Below, in pieces: positions 1 to 8,066 of a stretch of DNA of 64,000 nt (positions are counted from its first letter, which is position 1; every line of letters starts with the position of its first letter). The position numbers and the translations under genes were made by a program. This stretch comes from an uncultured Pirellulaceae bacterium (lineage in GTDB: Bacteria > Planctomycetota > Planctomycetia > Pirellulales > Pirellulaceae). Below the pieces are notes generated by a model. The model searched no databases and had not been told where the DNA came from. It saw only the letters and a list, made by a program, of their open reading frames with translations. The stretch is taken from the NCBI GenBank assembly GCA_937944405.1, contig CALDYR010000003.1, positions 1 to 64,000 on the forward strand, given 5' to 3'.

Positions 1-1
1 G

Positions 2-523
2 TGGGCGTGTATTGTTTACGGGGGGGCACTGATGGGGTTGTATTTAATGTCAGCGCTGTCGCACGTTTTTCCCGCCGAACCGTGGCATTCACGTTTTCGG
101 CGTTTGGATCAGGGATTCATTTATCTGCTGATATTGGGTACTTATTCCCCGTTTGCGGCCTTGTTTTTGGAAACGGGCACGGCGTGGGCGGTATTTGGTG
201 TGATGTGGTTGCTGGCGATTTTGGGCTGCGTCTCCAAGATCTGGTTTAGCCATCGAGTGGAGCGTGTGTCAGTTTCTATTTATGTGTTGTTGGGTTGGGG
301 ACCGGCGCTGATTGGGTTTCCGCTAGAGGATCAAGCGCTGCTGAAGGCGTTTTACTGGATGGCTGCCGGCGGTGTCGTTTATTGCACGGGAATCTTTTTC
401 CTGTGGCAAGACAAACGGATTTGGTACTTCCACGGCATCTGGCATCTATTTGTGATCGTAGCGAGCGCGATACATTTTTACGCGATCGCCGATTTTGTCC
501 TTGGTGATGCGGTGGCCAGGTAG
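2..523 (+). CDS. Hemolysin III / YqfA-like membrane protein, 5' end outside window
   Basis: The frame is open from the left edge, so the start lies upstream; the first in-window ATG (32) falls inside the protein. The visible 173 residues hold about five hydrophobic helices and the C-terminal signature of the HlyIII/PAQR family: a histidine followed by a W-H-L motif in 'FHGIWHLFVI' and a later 'SAIHFYAI', where family members place metal-binding histidines. Bacterial members are integral inner-membrane proteins of uncertain role, proposed to be metal-dependent hydrolases. It ends about 200 bp before the flagellar operon on the same strand and is probably unrelated to it. I am fairly sure of the family and unsure of the function. 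Confidence 0.8.
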   Translation, partial: WACIVYGGALMGLYLMSALSHVFPAEPWHSRFRRLDQGFIYLLILGTYSPFAALFLETGTAWAVFGVMWLLAILGCVSKIWFSHRVERVSVSIYVLLGWGPALIGFPLEDQALLKAFYWMAAGGVVYCTGIFFLWQDKRIWYFHGIWHLFVIVASAIHFYAIADFVLGDAVAR

Positions 524-720
524 GCGCTGGACCGAGGTGGGATTACCGCAGCGATCGGTATCCAATGACAGCACTCTCGTCGGCGGGATTGCTATTGCCG
601 TTTGAATGGCAATCGACGAAAAAACGGTTATCCAACTACTGCGCATTAAGAAGTTCTCAAGGATTGAGAACTTGAGCGCGCCGTTCTCCATCATCGTTAT
701 CGTCAAGGAAGGCGTACGAG

Positions 721-1827
721 ATGATCATTTTTAAAATTTTATTTTCGTCGCCACCACGGCGCGCCGCTCTGGCGGTATCCAAAGCCGTTTTGTTTTGGGG
801 TTTTGGGTACGTCTGCTTGTTTTCATCGTTGTCGGTGGCTCAATCTCCACCGCCTGCCCCTAGGAATACTTCGCCCAAGACTATTCCGGCTTGGAATCCA
901 CCGGCAACCCGGTCATCTTTCGTGCCGTCGTCGACGTTGGTGGCGGACAGCGAACGACCTCAACGGCAACAGCCGTATTCGCCAGAGATGGATCGGCCAC
1001 AGACAACGCTGACCAATTTGAAGCCGCCGCGCGATATTTTTACGCAACCCTCCCCGGCGGCGGAGGACCGATTGGCGGCGCGACCATTGAACACCAGTTG
1101 GCCACGTAGCGGGACTGATTCAGGTTTCGAATTTCAAAACACAATGTCTGAGGTGTTTGGCGCATCGGTTGCCAAAGCCAATTTAGAACAACCCGGGGCA
1201 TCCAGCAGATTTTCTGGGCTGGCTGAAACTGCGGCCCAAAAGATTGGCGGTGTCAAAGAGTGGGTTAACGGCCAAGCAGCCGGATTGCTTGGCGATAGCG
1301 CAGGTTTTGAAAGCTTCGAAAGCACCGGCGGCGACTGGACAGCGCGGCTTTCGTCGATGTTGGGCGGAGCCGACATCAAAAAGATTGGAGGCAGTCTTTC
1401 GATCGTGATTGGTGGATATCTTGGGCTGGTTTGGTTGCTAAGGAAAATCAATCCACGTGGCAATCAGGGAATCCCAAGGGAGGTTCTTGAAGTCGTCGGC
1501 AATGCGCCGTTGGACAATCGCCAGAACCTCCAATTGGTCCGTTTAGGCAGCAAACTATTGCTAATGATTCACGGCCCCGATGGCACGCAACCGATCGGCG
1601 AAGTCACCGATCCGGCCGAAGTTGATCATTTGGTCGCGTTGTGTAACGGACGGACGCGCACTGCTAATTCAGCCGTTAGCCGAGCCGTCCACCGCCAAAA
1701 ATCGTTAGCCCAACCGGGCGTTTCGTTACCGAATCTGTCGGCCAACCAACAAAACAATTTAACGCAACTGCTGTCAGCGATAAATCAAACCAATCACGGA
1801 AATAACATTCGTTCTTACGAAGCGTAG
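721..1827 (+). CDS. fliO: FliO-like flagellar export assembly protein, long form
   Basis: 368 residues, about three times the length of enteric FliO. An N-terminal hydrophobic stretch ending near 'LSVAQS' looks like a signal peptide. A long Pro/Ser/Gln-rich region of about 200 residues follows, then a transmembrane helix at about residues 225-243 and the short C-terminal FliO domain, recognisable by 'LRLVRLGSKLLLM'-type beta strands (here 'LQLVRLGSKLLLM') and the 'EV-D' end. FliO helps assemble the FliP/FliR export-gate complex. It is first in an operon with fliP, fliQ, fliR and flhB, which supports the call more than the sequence does. An AAGGAAGG Shine-Dalgarno lies about 7 bases before the ATG, unusually good for this window. 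Confidence 0.75.
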   Translation: MIIFKILFSSPPRRAALAVSKAVLFWGFGYVCLFSSLSVAQSPPPAPRNTSPKTIPAWNPPATRSSFVPSSTLVADSERPQRQQPYSPEMDRPQTTLTNLKPPRDIFTQPSPAAEDRLAARPLNTSWPRSGTDSGFEFQNTMSEVFGASVAKANLEQPGASSRFSGLAETAAQKIGGVKEWVNGQAAGLLGDSAGFESFESTGGDWTARLSSMLGGADIKKIGGSLSIVIGGYLGLVWLLRKINPRGNQGIPREVLEVVGNAPLDNRQNLQLVRLGSKLLLMIHGPDGTQPIGEVTDPAEVDHLVALCNGRTRTANSAVSRAVHRQKSLAQPGVSLPNLSANQQNNLTQLLSAINQTNHGNNIRSYEA

Positions 1828-1858
1828 TTCTTAAGCCTTGACATACCAAACACCAAAA

Positions 1859-2956
1859 ATGACTCCAATCGCGGTGGCCTTTGTCGCTGTGCTTTCGATT
1901 TTTCTTCATCCGGAAATTATCTGCGCCCAATCTCCAACTGGAAGTTCAAATCGGTCGGCTATCGAATCGCGCCTGTCCAAGGTCGGTCCTGTTCGCGTGG
2001 AGGAGATGCCGGTTCATCCGAGGCAACCGCTTCGATTACCGGATTCCTTGCAGGGGTATGAAATTCCGAGGAATCAAGTTTACCCATCCCAACTCGCGCC
2101 CAACGACGCTCCAGAGCGCCCGATTGCCGGCGGTGATATTTTCGATGCCGCGTCTCTACCGCAGGTTCAGCGGAACGCACGAGGTCGGCTGGACGCTCAA
2201 TCCGATCGACAACCCGACCCGTTCTACGGTCAGTCATTCAACGCTTTGTTGACCGATCAGGCGGAGCAAATGATCACTCGCCAGGGTACCGGTTCGTCGG
2301 TCAAAATTGCGATCATGCTGGCGGCGTTATCGTTGGCGCCGGCGTTAATTTTAATGACGACTTGTTACGTGCGCGTCGTGGTCGTGTTGACGTTGTTGCG
2401 TCAAGCATTCGGGGGCCAACAATTACCGTCGACGCAGATTCTGACGGCGTTGTCTTTATTCGTTACATTTCTGGTGATGGCCCCGACATGGAATCAGATC
2501 AAAAACGAAGCGCTTGACCCTTACACGCAAACCGATTCGCAAATGAGTTTTGAAACGGCGCTCAACCGGGCGGTAGTCCCCGTCAAACAGTTTATGGCGC
2601 GGCAAATAAGCATGGCAAAGAACGAAAGTTCGGTGGCGATGTTTTATCGATACTTGCCGCGCGAAACAGCAAACCAACCGGTTCAATCGCCAAGTTCGAT
2701 CGATGAAGTGCCACTGAATGTGTTGATGCCGGCGTTCTTAGTCAGCGAACTTAAAGTCGCGTTTCTGTTGGGGTTTCAAGTTTATCTCCCGTTTTTAATC
2801 GTCGACTTAGTGGTTGCTTCGGTGACCGTTTCGATGGGCATGGTAATGCTGCCGCCGACCATGGTTAGTTTTCCGTTGAAGCTGATTTTGTTTGTGATGG
2901 TTGACGGTTGGACATTGGTGGTTGGGATGTTGATGCAGAGTTTTGGACCGTTGTGA
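1859..2956 (+). CDS. fliP: Flagellar biosynthetic protein FliP
   Basis: FliP forms the pentameric core of the flagellar type III export gate in the inner membrane. The C-terminal 240 residues are canonical: 'RVVVVLTLLRQAFG', 'FVTFLVMAPTW', the loop 'FMARQISMAKNESSVAMF', 'PAFLVSELKVAFLLGFQVYLPF' and the closing amphipathic segment with 'KLILFVMVDGWTLVVG'. Four membrane helices are visible. I chose the ATG at 1859, which gives a signal peptide immediately; a TTG at 1838 would add seven residues. Between the signal peptide and the core lies an extra proline-rich segment of about 110 residues that standard FliP (about 245 residues) lacks. It follows fliO by 31 bp. Confidence 0.95.
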   Translation: MTPIAVAFVAVLSIFLHPEIICAQSPTGSSNRSAIESRLSKVGPVRVEEMPVHPRQPLRLPDSLQGYEIPRNQVYPSQLAPNDAPERPIAGGDIFDAASLPQVQRNARGRLDAQSDRQPDPFYGQSFNALLTDQAEQMITRQGTGSSVKIAIMLAALSLAPALILMTTCYVRVVVVLTLLRQAFGGQQLPSTQILTALSLFVTFLVMAPTWNQIKNEALDPYTQTDSQMSFETALNRAVVPVKQFMARQISMAKNESSVAMFYRYLPRETANQPVQSPSSIDEVPLNVLMPAFLVSELKVAFLLGFQVYLPFLIVDLVVASVTVSMGMVMLPPTMVSFPLKLILFVMVDGWTLVVGMLMQSFGPL

Positions 2957-2989
2957 AAATCGGACTTAGGTAATAAAGAATAAGAAATT

Positions 2990-3553
2990 ATGGATCCCCA
3001 AGACACTATCGACTTCAGCCGCGAAGCTCTCATGATGATTGCAACGGTCGGAGGACCGATCCTTGCCGCAGGATTAGCCATTGGTCTGGTGGTTGGAATT
3101 TTCCAAGCGATGACTCAGATTCAAGATCAAACCGTTTCAGCGGTGCCTAAAATTTTAGGTATGTTGTTTGTAACGATGCTGGTGTTGCCTTGGATTGGCG
3201 AGCGAATGATCGACTATACCAAGGCTACTTTGGAAACGCCGATGATTGGCGGGTTAGCGCGGGCACCAGCGGCGGTGCCTCGTTCGCCTTTTCGATTTGC
3301 TTCTGCAAAGATGCCGGTGGCGCCCGGTTTTTCATTGGGACCGGTTGAGCGTGTTGCTGGTGGGAGACCGCTGTTGGTGGTGCCTCCTTTGAAAACCCCA
3401 GCCACGGGGATGCCGACGATGTTTGGCCGGCCTACGTCGATGCCGGTTCATCCTTACGGCCGATCGCCTGATCGTGGTAATGGGGCGATGCCGCAATTAC
3501 GAGCCCATGATCTTACTCCACCACCGGTGAATGAAAATAATCTCGAAGGATAG
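2990..3553 (+). CDS. fliQ: Flagellar biosynthetic protein FliQ with a long C-terminal tail
   Basis: Residues 1-88 are ordinary FliQ: two membrane helices with 'GGPILAAGLAIGLVVGIFQAMTQIQDQT' type sequence (seen as GLVVGIFQAMTQIQDQT) and 'PWIGERMIDYT'. FliQ normally stops there at about 89 residues. Here the frame runs on for another 100 residues of Pro/Gly/Met-rich, probably disordered sequence with no frameshift visible. FliQ packs around the FliP/FliR gate; its C terminus would face a membrane boundary, so a tail of this size is odd. The gene sits between fliP and fliR, with fliR starting 3 bp after the stop. Confidence 0.93.
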   Translation: MDPQDTIDFSREALMMIATVGGPILAAGLAIGLVVGIFQAMTQIQDQTVSAVPKILGMLFVTMLVLPWIGERMIDYTKATLETPMIGGLARAPAAVPRSPFRFASAKMPVAPGFSLGPVERVAGGRPLLVVPPLKTPATGMPTMFGRPTSMPVHPYGRSPDRGNGAMPQLRAHDLTPPPVNENNLEG

Positions 3554-3556
3554 ATC

Positions 3557-4357
3557 GTGAATTTACTGGCGATATTCGTTTTGGTTTTTGTTCGAATTCT
3601 TGCGGTTACGATGACCGCTCCGATTCTTGGTAGCCGCGCCGTCGGGTTTCGAACGCGCGTTGCGATGGCGGTGATGTTGATGATGTTGACGATGCCCTTA
3701 GTGCAGATTTCCCCAAGTGTTGTGTCTAGAGTTACGAACAGCGCTCAGTGGTTGTCTTTCATTTTCTCCGAAGCGGCGATTGGGATCAGCTTGGGGTTGG
3801 GAGTTTCGATCATCTTTGCTGCCGCCGGAGCCGCCGGAGCCGCGATTGGGCAGATGACGGGGTTGGAACTAGGGAAGACCGGCGGGCACGATGCGCAGTC
3901 TCCGCTCAGCAGCTTCTATCATATCGTTTCAGTCGCCGCGTTTGCGCTGATGGGTGGACCGGCGTTGGTGGTGACCGCGATGCTGGATACGTTTATTCAA
4001 ATTCCGATCACCGCGACACTGGAACAGCAACCGTTAATCGACATGGCGACCGATCTGTTACAGCAAAGCTTCATGCTGACGTTGCGAGCGATCGGGCCAG
4101 TGATTGTTGCGTTGCTGGCATCGAATATCGTCATAGGCATCATCAGTCGAACTTACCCGCAAATGAATCTTTTGGGGTTAGGGCTGAGTTCGAATTTGAT
4201 TGTGATGTTCATGGCTGTTTTTCTGTCCTTGGGGGGAACGGTTTGGTTGTTTGTAGATGATATAGAGTCGACGGTTCAGTTTCTCCAAAAGGGGCTTCGC
4301 CATGCCGCCGAGGTTAAATCGGGAGCAATGACGACGCCGTCAGAGGTGCTACGTTGA
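3557..4357 (+). CDS. fliR: Flagellar biosynthetic protein FliR
   Basis: 266 residues, the normal FliR size, with six hydrophobic helices. Family landmarks are the N-terminal 'FVRILAVTMTAPILGSRAVGFRTRV', seen as 'APILGSRAVGFRTRVAMA', the 'EAAIGISLGLGVSII' helix, 'GQMTGLELGKTGG' and the C-terminal 'NLLGLGLSSNLIV'. FliR completes the FliP5-FliQ4-FliR1 export gate. The start is a GTG 3 bp after fliQ. The stop overlaps the TTG start of flhB by 4 bp (TTGA), indicating translational coupling. Confidence 0.95.
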   Translation: MNLLAIFVLVFVRILAVTMTAPILGSRAVGFRTRVAMAVMLMMLTMPLVQISPSVVSRVTNSAQWLSFIFSEAAIGISLGLGVSIIFAAAGAAGAAIGQMTGLELGKTGGHDAQSPLSSFYHIVSVAAFALMGGPALVVTAMLDTFIQIPITATLEQQPLIDMATDLLQQSFMLTLRAIGPVIVALLASNIVIGIISRTYPQMNLLGLGLSSNLIVMFMAVFLSLGGTVWLFVDDIESTVQFLQKGLRHAAEVKSGAMTTPSEVLR

Positions 4358-5115
4358 CGCAATCTTCGGCGGATAAAGATCATGAAGCTTCAGCCCTTCG
4401 GCGGCAGAAAGCAAAAGAAGAAGGTGACTTTCCACGTAGTTTTGAATTGGCGGTCGCCCTTCAAGTGATTGGATTTACGATTCTTGGATTTTTATGTTTA
4501 GAATCCATTTCGCACCATCTTTGGGTGGCGACCGCGCGCGGGTTGCTGATCGATTCTGCTCAATGGTCCAATGCCGACGCCCGTGCCGTAGACGCGCTGG
4601 AAATGTTCCGCAGAGCGGTGCAAGCTATAACGCCGTTGTTGCTGGGGTGCTGGTTGGTTGTTGTGGCGTCGCATTGGGGGCAGACGGGCGCAACGTGGTT
4701 GCCTAACAAAGTCGTCGCTGAGTTTGGTCGGGTGTCGCCGCAGCACTGGTGGCGCCGGTTGGTTTCGATGTCGAGTTGGAGCTATCTGTTTGTGGGATTG
4801 CCTAAGTTTTTCCTGGCGTTCTCGGTCGCGGTGGTAAGTTTCTGGTGCCAGCGCGCAACCATTTTTACGATACCGTTTCGGCCGGTCGATCAAATGGGGC
4901 AACAGATAGCCTCCGTGCTGATGCAGATCACTTTCCACGTCGGGTTGGTGTTGCTTGTCAGTTCAACGTTGGACTATTGGATGCACTATCTTGGTTTCGA
5001 AAAACGCATTCGCATGACCGATCAAGAACTGCGTGACGAAATCCGAATGCAAAACGGCGATCCCACAGTCAATGCTCAACGGAAATCACTACAAAGCAGC
5101 TTTCACCGTGGGTAG
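4354..5115 (+). CDS. flhB: FlhB export-switch protein, truncated: cytoplasmic domain missing
   Basis: 253 residues against roughly 350-380 for the family. The N-terminal part is FlhB: charged 'LRRQKAKEEGDFPRS' leader, four membrane helices, then the linker beginning 'MTDQELRDEIRMQNGDPTV', equivalent to the conserved K-E-x-GDP linker. The protein ends 14 residues later. The whole FlhB C-terminal domain, including the self-cleaving NPTH site that switches export from hook to filament substrates, is absent. I checked the 70 bp to the next gene in the other two frames and found no NPTH-like continuation, so a simple frameshift does not explain it. The start is a TTG overlapping fliR. It may be a degraded gene, or the lost domain may be encoded elsewhere. 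Confidence 0.88.
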   Translation: MTQSSADKDHEASALRRQKAKEEGDFPRSFELAVALQVIGFTILGFLCLESISHHLWVATARGLLIDSAQWSNADARAVDALEMFRRAVQAITPLLLGCWLVVVASHWGQTGATWLPNKVVAEFGRVSPQHWWRRLVSMSSWSYLFVGLPKFFLAFSVAVVSFWCQRATIFTIPFRPVDQMGQQIASVLMQITFHVGLVLLVSSTLDYWMHYLGFEKRIRMTDQELRDEIRMQNGDPTVNAQRKSLQSSFHRG

Positions 5116-5183
5116 CCCAGTCGCGATGATGGGAATACTGCTGCGACAGTTTGGAAGCGGTCTACGGGCGTTCCTGTGCGGTT

Positions 5184-5738
5184 CTACTCCTGTGACGCGT
5201 CCAGCAGCATTTCCAGATAACTAACGGTTGTGGGAGGGGCGGTGATGCCGATGCTTTGTGCGAGTTTTTCCAAACGTTGCTTCGCTATGTCGGTTTGTTC
5301 TTTGTCGTCGACGACGATTTCTAGTTCGACAAAGGTGCCTACTCCTTCCACGTCGTCTAAGCAAACTTCGATGGATTGGCCGTCTAAGACCACGTTGATG
5401 CTATCACGTTTTTTGTTGATAGAGGCAACTGAGTGAAACCCCATACCGAATAGCATTTGTCGAAATTTATCTTTATCGTTTGCGTTAAGCGTGATCTCGA
5501 TCTCCTCCCTTACTTTGGCTCGCCGGTCTAAATTTGGCCCCTTGTACGTTAAGATATTCAGGTTGTTGCGACTGCGAATTCTTAGCGCGATATCTTGGGT
5601 GGCAAAATCAAGTAAGGAATGGTTAAAGTACTCGTCGCAATGTAGCGCAGTCGATTTTGCGGTCGCTTGATACGCCTTCAATTGTTGGCGAATCGTTTCA
5701 TGCGATGGTGCAGGGAATTTCAGTTCGACTTCAAACAT
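5184..5738 (-). CDS. CYTH-domain protein (class IV adenylate cyclase / triphosphatase family)
   Basis: 184 residues beginning 'MFEVELKF', the ExExK motif that starts the CYTH tunnel fold. Further acidic and basic tunnel residues appear in 'LRIRSRNN', 'LTYKGPNL', 'REEIEI' and 'VELEIVV'. The family includes CyaB-type class IV adenylate cyclases, thiamine triphosphatases and inorganic tripolyphosphatases, all acting on triphosphates with divalent metals; sequence alone does not choose between them. I took the ATG at 5738 because the motif normally sits at the extreme N terminus; a start at 5792 would add 18 unsupported residues and overlap the divergent gene. It converges with flhB (68 bp gap). 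Confidence 0.88.
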   Translation of the reverse strand: MFEVELKFPAPSHETIRQQLKAYQATAKSTALHCDEYFNHSLLDFATQDIALRIRSRNNLNILTYKGPNLDRRAKVREEIEITLNANDKDKFRQMLFGMGFHSVASINKKRDSINVVLDGQSIEVCLDDVEGVGTFVELEIVVDDKEQTDIAKQRLEKLAQSIGITAPPTTVSYLEMLLDASQE

Positions 5739-5791
5739 TGCGCGGTCTTTCGGGACGACTTGAATAACACGACTAAATGGAAAAGATACCA

Positions 5792-6601
5792 ATGATTAAA
5801 AAAATTGCCATGTTGATTAGCGTCATAGCGACCGTTGCTTTGACCCCCGCGATACGGGCTGAAGAGAATGCGGGACGGCAGTGGCCAGCAGACCAACAAG
5901 TTTCGATTGACCAAATCGATCACGCCGTCTTTGATCAACTATTGAGAAAGTACGTCGATGTTAACGGGCGGGTGAACTATCGGGCGTGGCATCAAAGCCA
6001 ATCCGACCGTGGTCAGTTAACATCCTATCTTGAGATGTTGAGTTGCGGTAATCCCGAGATACCAGCATCACGACCGGCGAAATTGGCGTATTGGATCAAC
6101 GCGTACAACGCGGTCACGATCGAGGGCATCTTACGAGTCTATCCAACCACCAGTATTCGAAATCACACCGCTAAGTTAGTCGGTTACAACATTTGGAAAA
6201 ACCTGATCTTCACCGCTGGCAACCAGCGTGTATCGTTGGAAGACATCGAGCATAAGATTCTGCGAAAAATGGGTGAACCACGAATTCACTTCGCAATCGT
6301 GTGTGCGTCGATTGGTTGCCCGCGATTGTTGAATGAAGCCTACGTACCGAATCGCTTGGAACAACAACTGGTCACCAACACCCAAGACTTTTTCAACCGT
6401 CAGCAAAATCTCCAGATTGTTAATAATGGTTTGAATTTGAGCCAGATCATCAGTTGGTTTGGGTCTGATTTCGGCAGCACTCAACAACAGCAAATCCAAG
6501 TGCTCAGCCGCTATTTCCCCCCGCAAGCCCAAGCCGTTGTGGGGCGGGGAAATTACAGCATCAATTTCTTAGATTACGACTGGGATTTGAACACCCAGTA
6601 A
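5792..6601 (+). CDS. DUF547 domain-containing exported protein
   Basis: 269 residues. The N terminus is a signal peptide (basic 'MIKK', hydrophobic core, cleavage after a region like 'PAIRAEE'). The mature part matches DUF547: 'VDVNGRVNYRAW', then 'KLAYWINAYNAVTIEGIL', 'LEDIEHKIL', 'RIHFAIVCASIGCPRL' and 'YFNR/FFNR' segments, the usual order in that family. The conserved Asn/Tyr/Cys pattern suggests an enzyme fold, but no activity is established. I chose the ATG at 5792 over one at 5777 because it begins the signal peptide directly and has a GGAAAAG about 10 bases upstream. It is divergent from the CYTH gene across a 53 bp gap. Confidence 0.85.
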   Translation: MIKKIAMLISVIATVALTPAIRAEENAGRQWPADQQVSIDQIDHAVFDQLLRKYVDVNGRVNYRAWHQSQSDRGQLTSYLEMLSCGNPEIPASRPAKLAYWINAYNAVTIEGILRVYPTTSIRNHTAKLVGYNIWKNLIFTAGNQRVSLEDIEHKILRKMGEPRIHFAIVCASIGCPRLLNEAYVPNRLEQQLVTNTQDFFNRQQNLQIVNNGLNLSQIISWFGSDFGSTQQQQIQVLSRYFPPQAQAVVGRGNYSINFLDYDWDLNTQ

Positions 6602-7071
6602 GCTCAGTCGGATCTGATCACTCACTCACTCAATCATTTATCACCGGCCTTGTTAGTAAACTGCCGGCATCGCGATTTGCCGTCACGTTTCAGCCAATCA
6701 AACGTGTGCAAAGCGAACGCCAATCGATTTAATCTCGTCACCAGTGCCCCAAAGAGTTTTCCGAAGAAACGATGTATGTCGCTGATCGGCGAAACGTGGG
6801 GTGAGGGCGGGGGGAAATTGGATGAGAAGGTGACTTTCGAAACTCGTGGTTCTTCCGTGAGCTTTTTGGCGCCGGGTGCGCCCTAAGGTTGCTTTTTTTC
6901 CGTGAATCTCAGGGGGATCTCGAAGGTTTGCACTAAAATCTGGGAAAATCCAGAATCGAAACCGCTAAAGCGCAATCAAAGCACTGGAGGCTATTGGGGG
7001 GCGGTCAGCGGTTCTTTTTAGGTGCTGCCCGTTCAATTGGTCTGAAACGCGGTCATCGGGCTGTAGCGCGG
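6602..7071. other. Intergenic region, no supported gene
   Basis: This 470 bp gap holds one R1 repeat copy (6847-6951) and the start of the 19-bp tandem repeat that runs into thiE. A 78-codon open frame at 6650-6886 has no start signal or recognisable sequence and ends inside the repeat, so I do not call it. Confidence 0.6.
6847..6951. repeat. Dispersed repeat R1, copy 1
   Basis: Shares with the copies at 14221, 17478 and 59881 the order: a leader like TGGTTCTTCC, a GTGCGCCC-A box, a T-rich TTGCTTTTT block, then the tail 'CGAAGGTTTGCACTAAAATC' and TGGGAAAA. The central palindrome seen in the other copies is shortened here. Non-coding. Confidence 0.65.
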
Positions 7072-7117
7072 TCATTGGTCTGAAGCGCGGTCATTGGGCT
7101 GAAGCGCGGTCAATAAC
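7042..7117. repeat. 19-bp tandem repeat, four units, overlapping the end of thiE
   Basis: Units begin at 7042, 7061, 7080 and 7099, each close to 'CTGAAGCGCGGTCATTGGG'. Because 19 is not a multiple of three, the units are read in different frames; the thiE frame passes through the last two or so and meets its stop in the array. Confidence 0.85.
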
Positions 7118-7740
7118 TGCTTCACGACCGCGTTTGGAGTGGCGGCTTGATTGACTACCGCAGAAACAGCGACACGGTTGAGGCCGGCATCGCGAATTTG
7201 CGAAACGTTGTCAAGATTCACGCCGCCGATCGCAAACGCAGGGACGTTTATTTCTCGGGCTACCGCTGAGACTAAATCGACGCCGACGAATTCGGTGAAG
7301 TGCTTTGTTTGGGATTCGAAAACGGGGCCAACACCGATGTAGTCGGCGCCAGCGGCAACGGCGTCGCGCGCTTGTTGGAGGCTGTGAGTCGAACGACCGA
7401 TCAGTTTACCCGCTCCGATGATTGCGCGGGCGGTTGTTGGGGATAGATCATCTTGGCCTAAATGCACCCCATCGGCACCCGTCGCGATCGCGAGGTCGAC
7501 GCGGTCATTCATAATCCACCGCGTTGGGGTATCGCGCGTCAACTCAGTTAAGCGTTTGCCTAAGACGACATGGTCGAGATCCGAAAGCCGTTTGTCTCGG
7601 AATTGGATCAGCCCCACACCCGATCTGATCAGCGTGTTGACCTGATCGTCAAACGCCGACTGGCAGTCGAGCCAAACATGCCCGTCGACCAGAACGTAAA
7701 CGCAGGGACAGGGTAGGGCGGGGCAATTGATAGTGTCCAT
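7072..7740 (-). CDS. thiE: Thiamine-phosphate synthase
   Basis: 222 residues. ThiE joins HMP pyrophosphate to the thiazole phosphate to make thiamine monophosphate in the cytoplasm. The TIM-barrel landmarks are all present: 'GVGLIQFRDK', 'WIMNDRVDLAIATGADGVHLGQDDL', seen as 'NDRVDLA' and 'GADGVHLGQDDL', then 'IGRSTHSLQQA', 'GADYIGVGPVF.S.TK' and the phosphate-binding 'AFAIGGVN'. I used the ATG at 7740; an upstream ATG (7845) would add 35 residues that do not resemble ThiE. The last residues (about PNDRASDQ) are encoded by a 19-bp tandem repeat. No other thiamin gene or TPP riboswitch is seen nearby. Confidence 0.95.
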   Translation of the reverse strand: MDTINCPALPCPCVYVLVDGHVWLDCQSAFDDQVNTLIRSGVGLIQFRDKRLSDLDHVVLGKRLTELTRDTPTRWIMNDRVDLAIATGADGVHLGQDDLSPTTARAIIGAGKLIGRSTHSLQQARDAVAAGADYIGVGPVFESQTKHFTEFVGVDLVSAVAREINVPAFAIGGVNLDNVSQIRDAGLNRVAVSAVVNQAATPNAVVKQLLTALQPNDRASDQ

Positions 7741-8066
7741 ACGTTGGTCAGAACTAGGGGTTGGCCAACCAAAACGATAGCTGGCAAAAAATGTTGTTGA
7801 AAAAGACGAAAGAAATTTAAGAAATTTGCATTGGAAATAAAGCATCCGAGGGCACTTTTAACGCCAATTTGGCAGTAAATTCCGCACCGCGTCGACCCTT
7901 ATTGTAGCCGCCTTAAACTATGCCGGAATGGCTGATTGCGATTGACGTAAAAACGCACAGAATTGATACTTGATCATCGGCGTCCACCAAGTCTATGGAC
8001 TTCGCCGAAGCAAGGAACGTTTTCGGGTGGAATTATTGAACAAAGGATGTTTTGGAGGCGGAGCAC
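7741..8066. other. Divergent intergenic region, nothing recognised
   Basis: The 326 bp between thiE and the next gene must carry both promoters. I see no riboswitch-like, repeat or hairpin signal in it. Confidence 0.5.

Noticed and set aside
6650..6886. 78-codon open frame after the DUF547 gene
   Set aside because: No start signal; the end is inside an R1 repeat.
7741..8066. Possible TPP riboswitch before thiE
   Set aside because: No CUGAGA/GAAACC-type pair could be placed on the minus strand.
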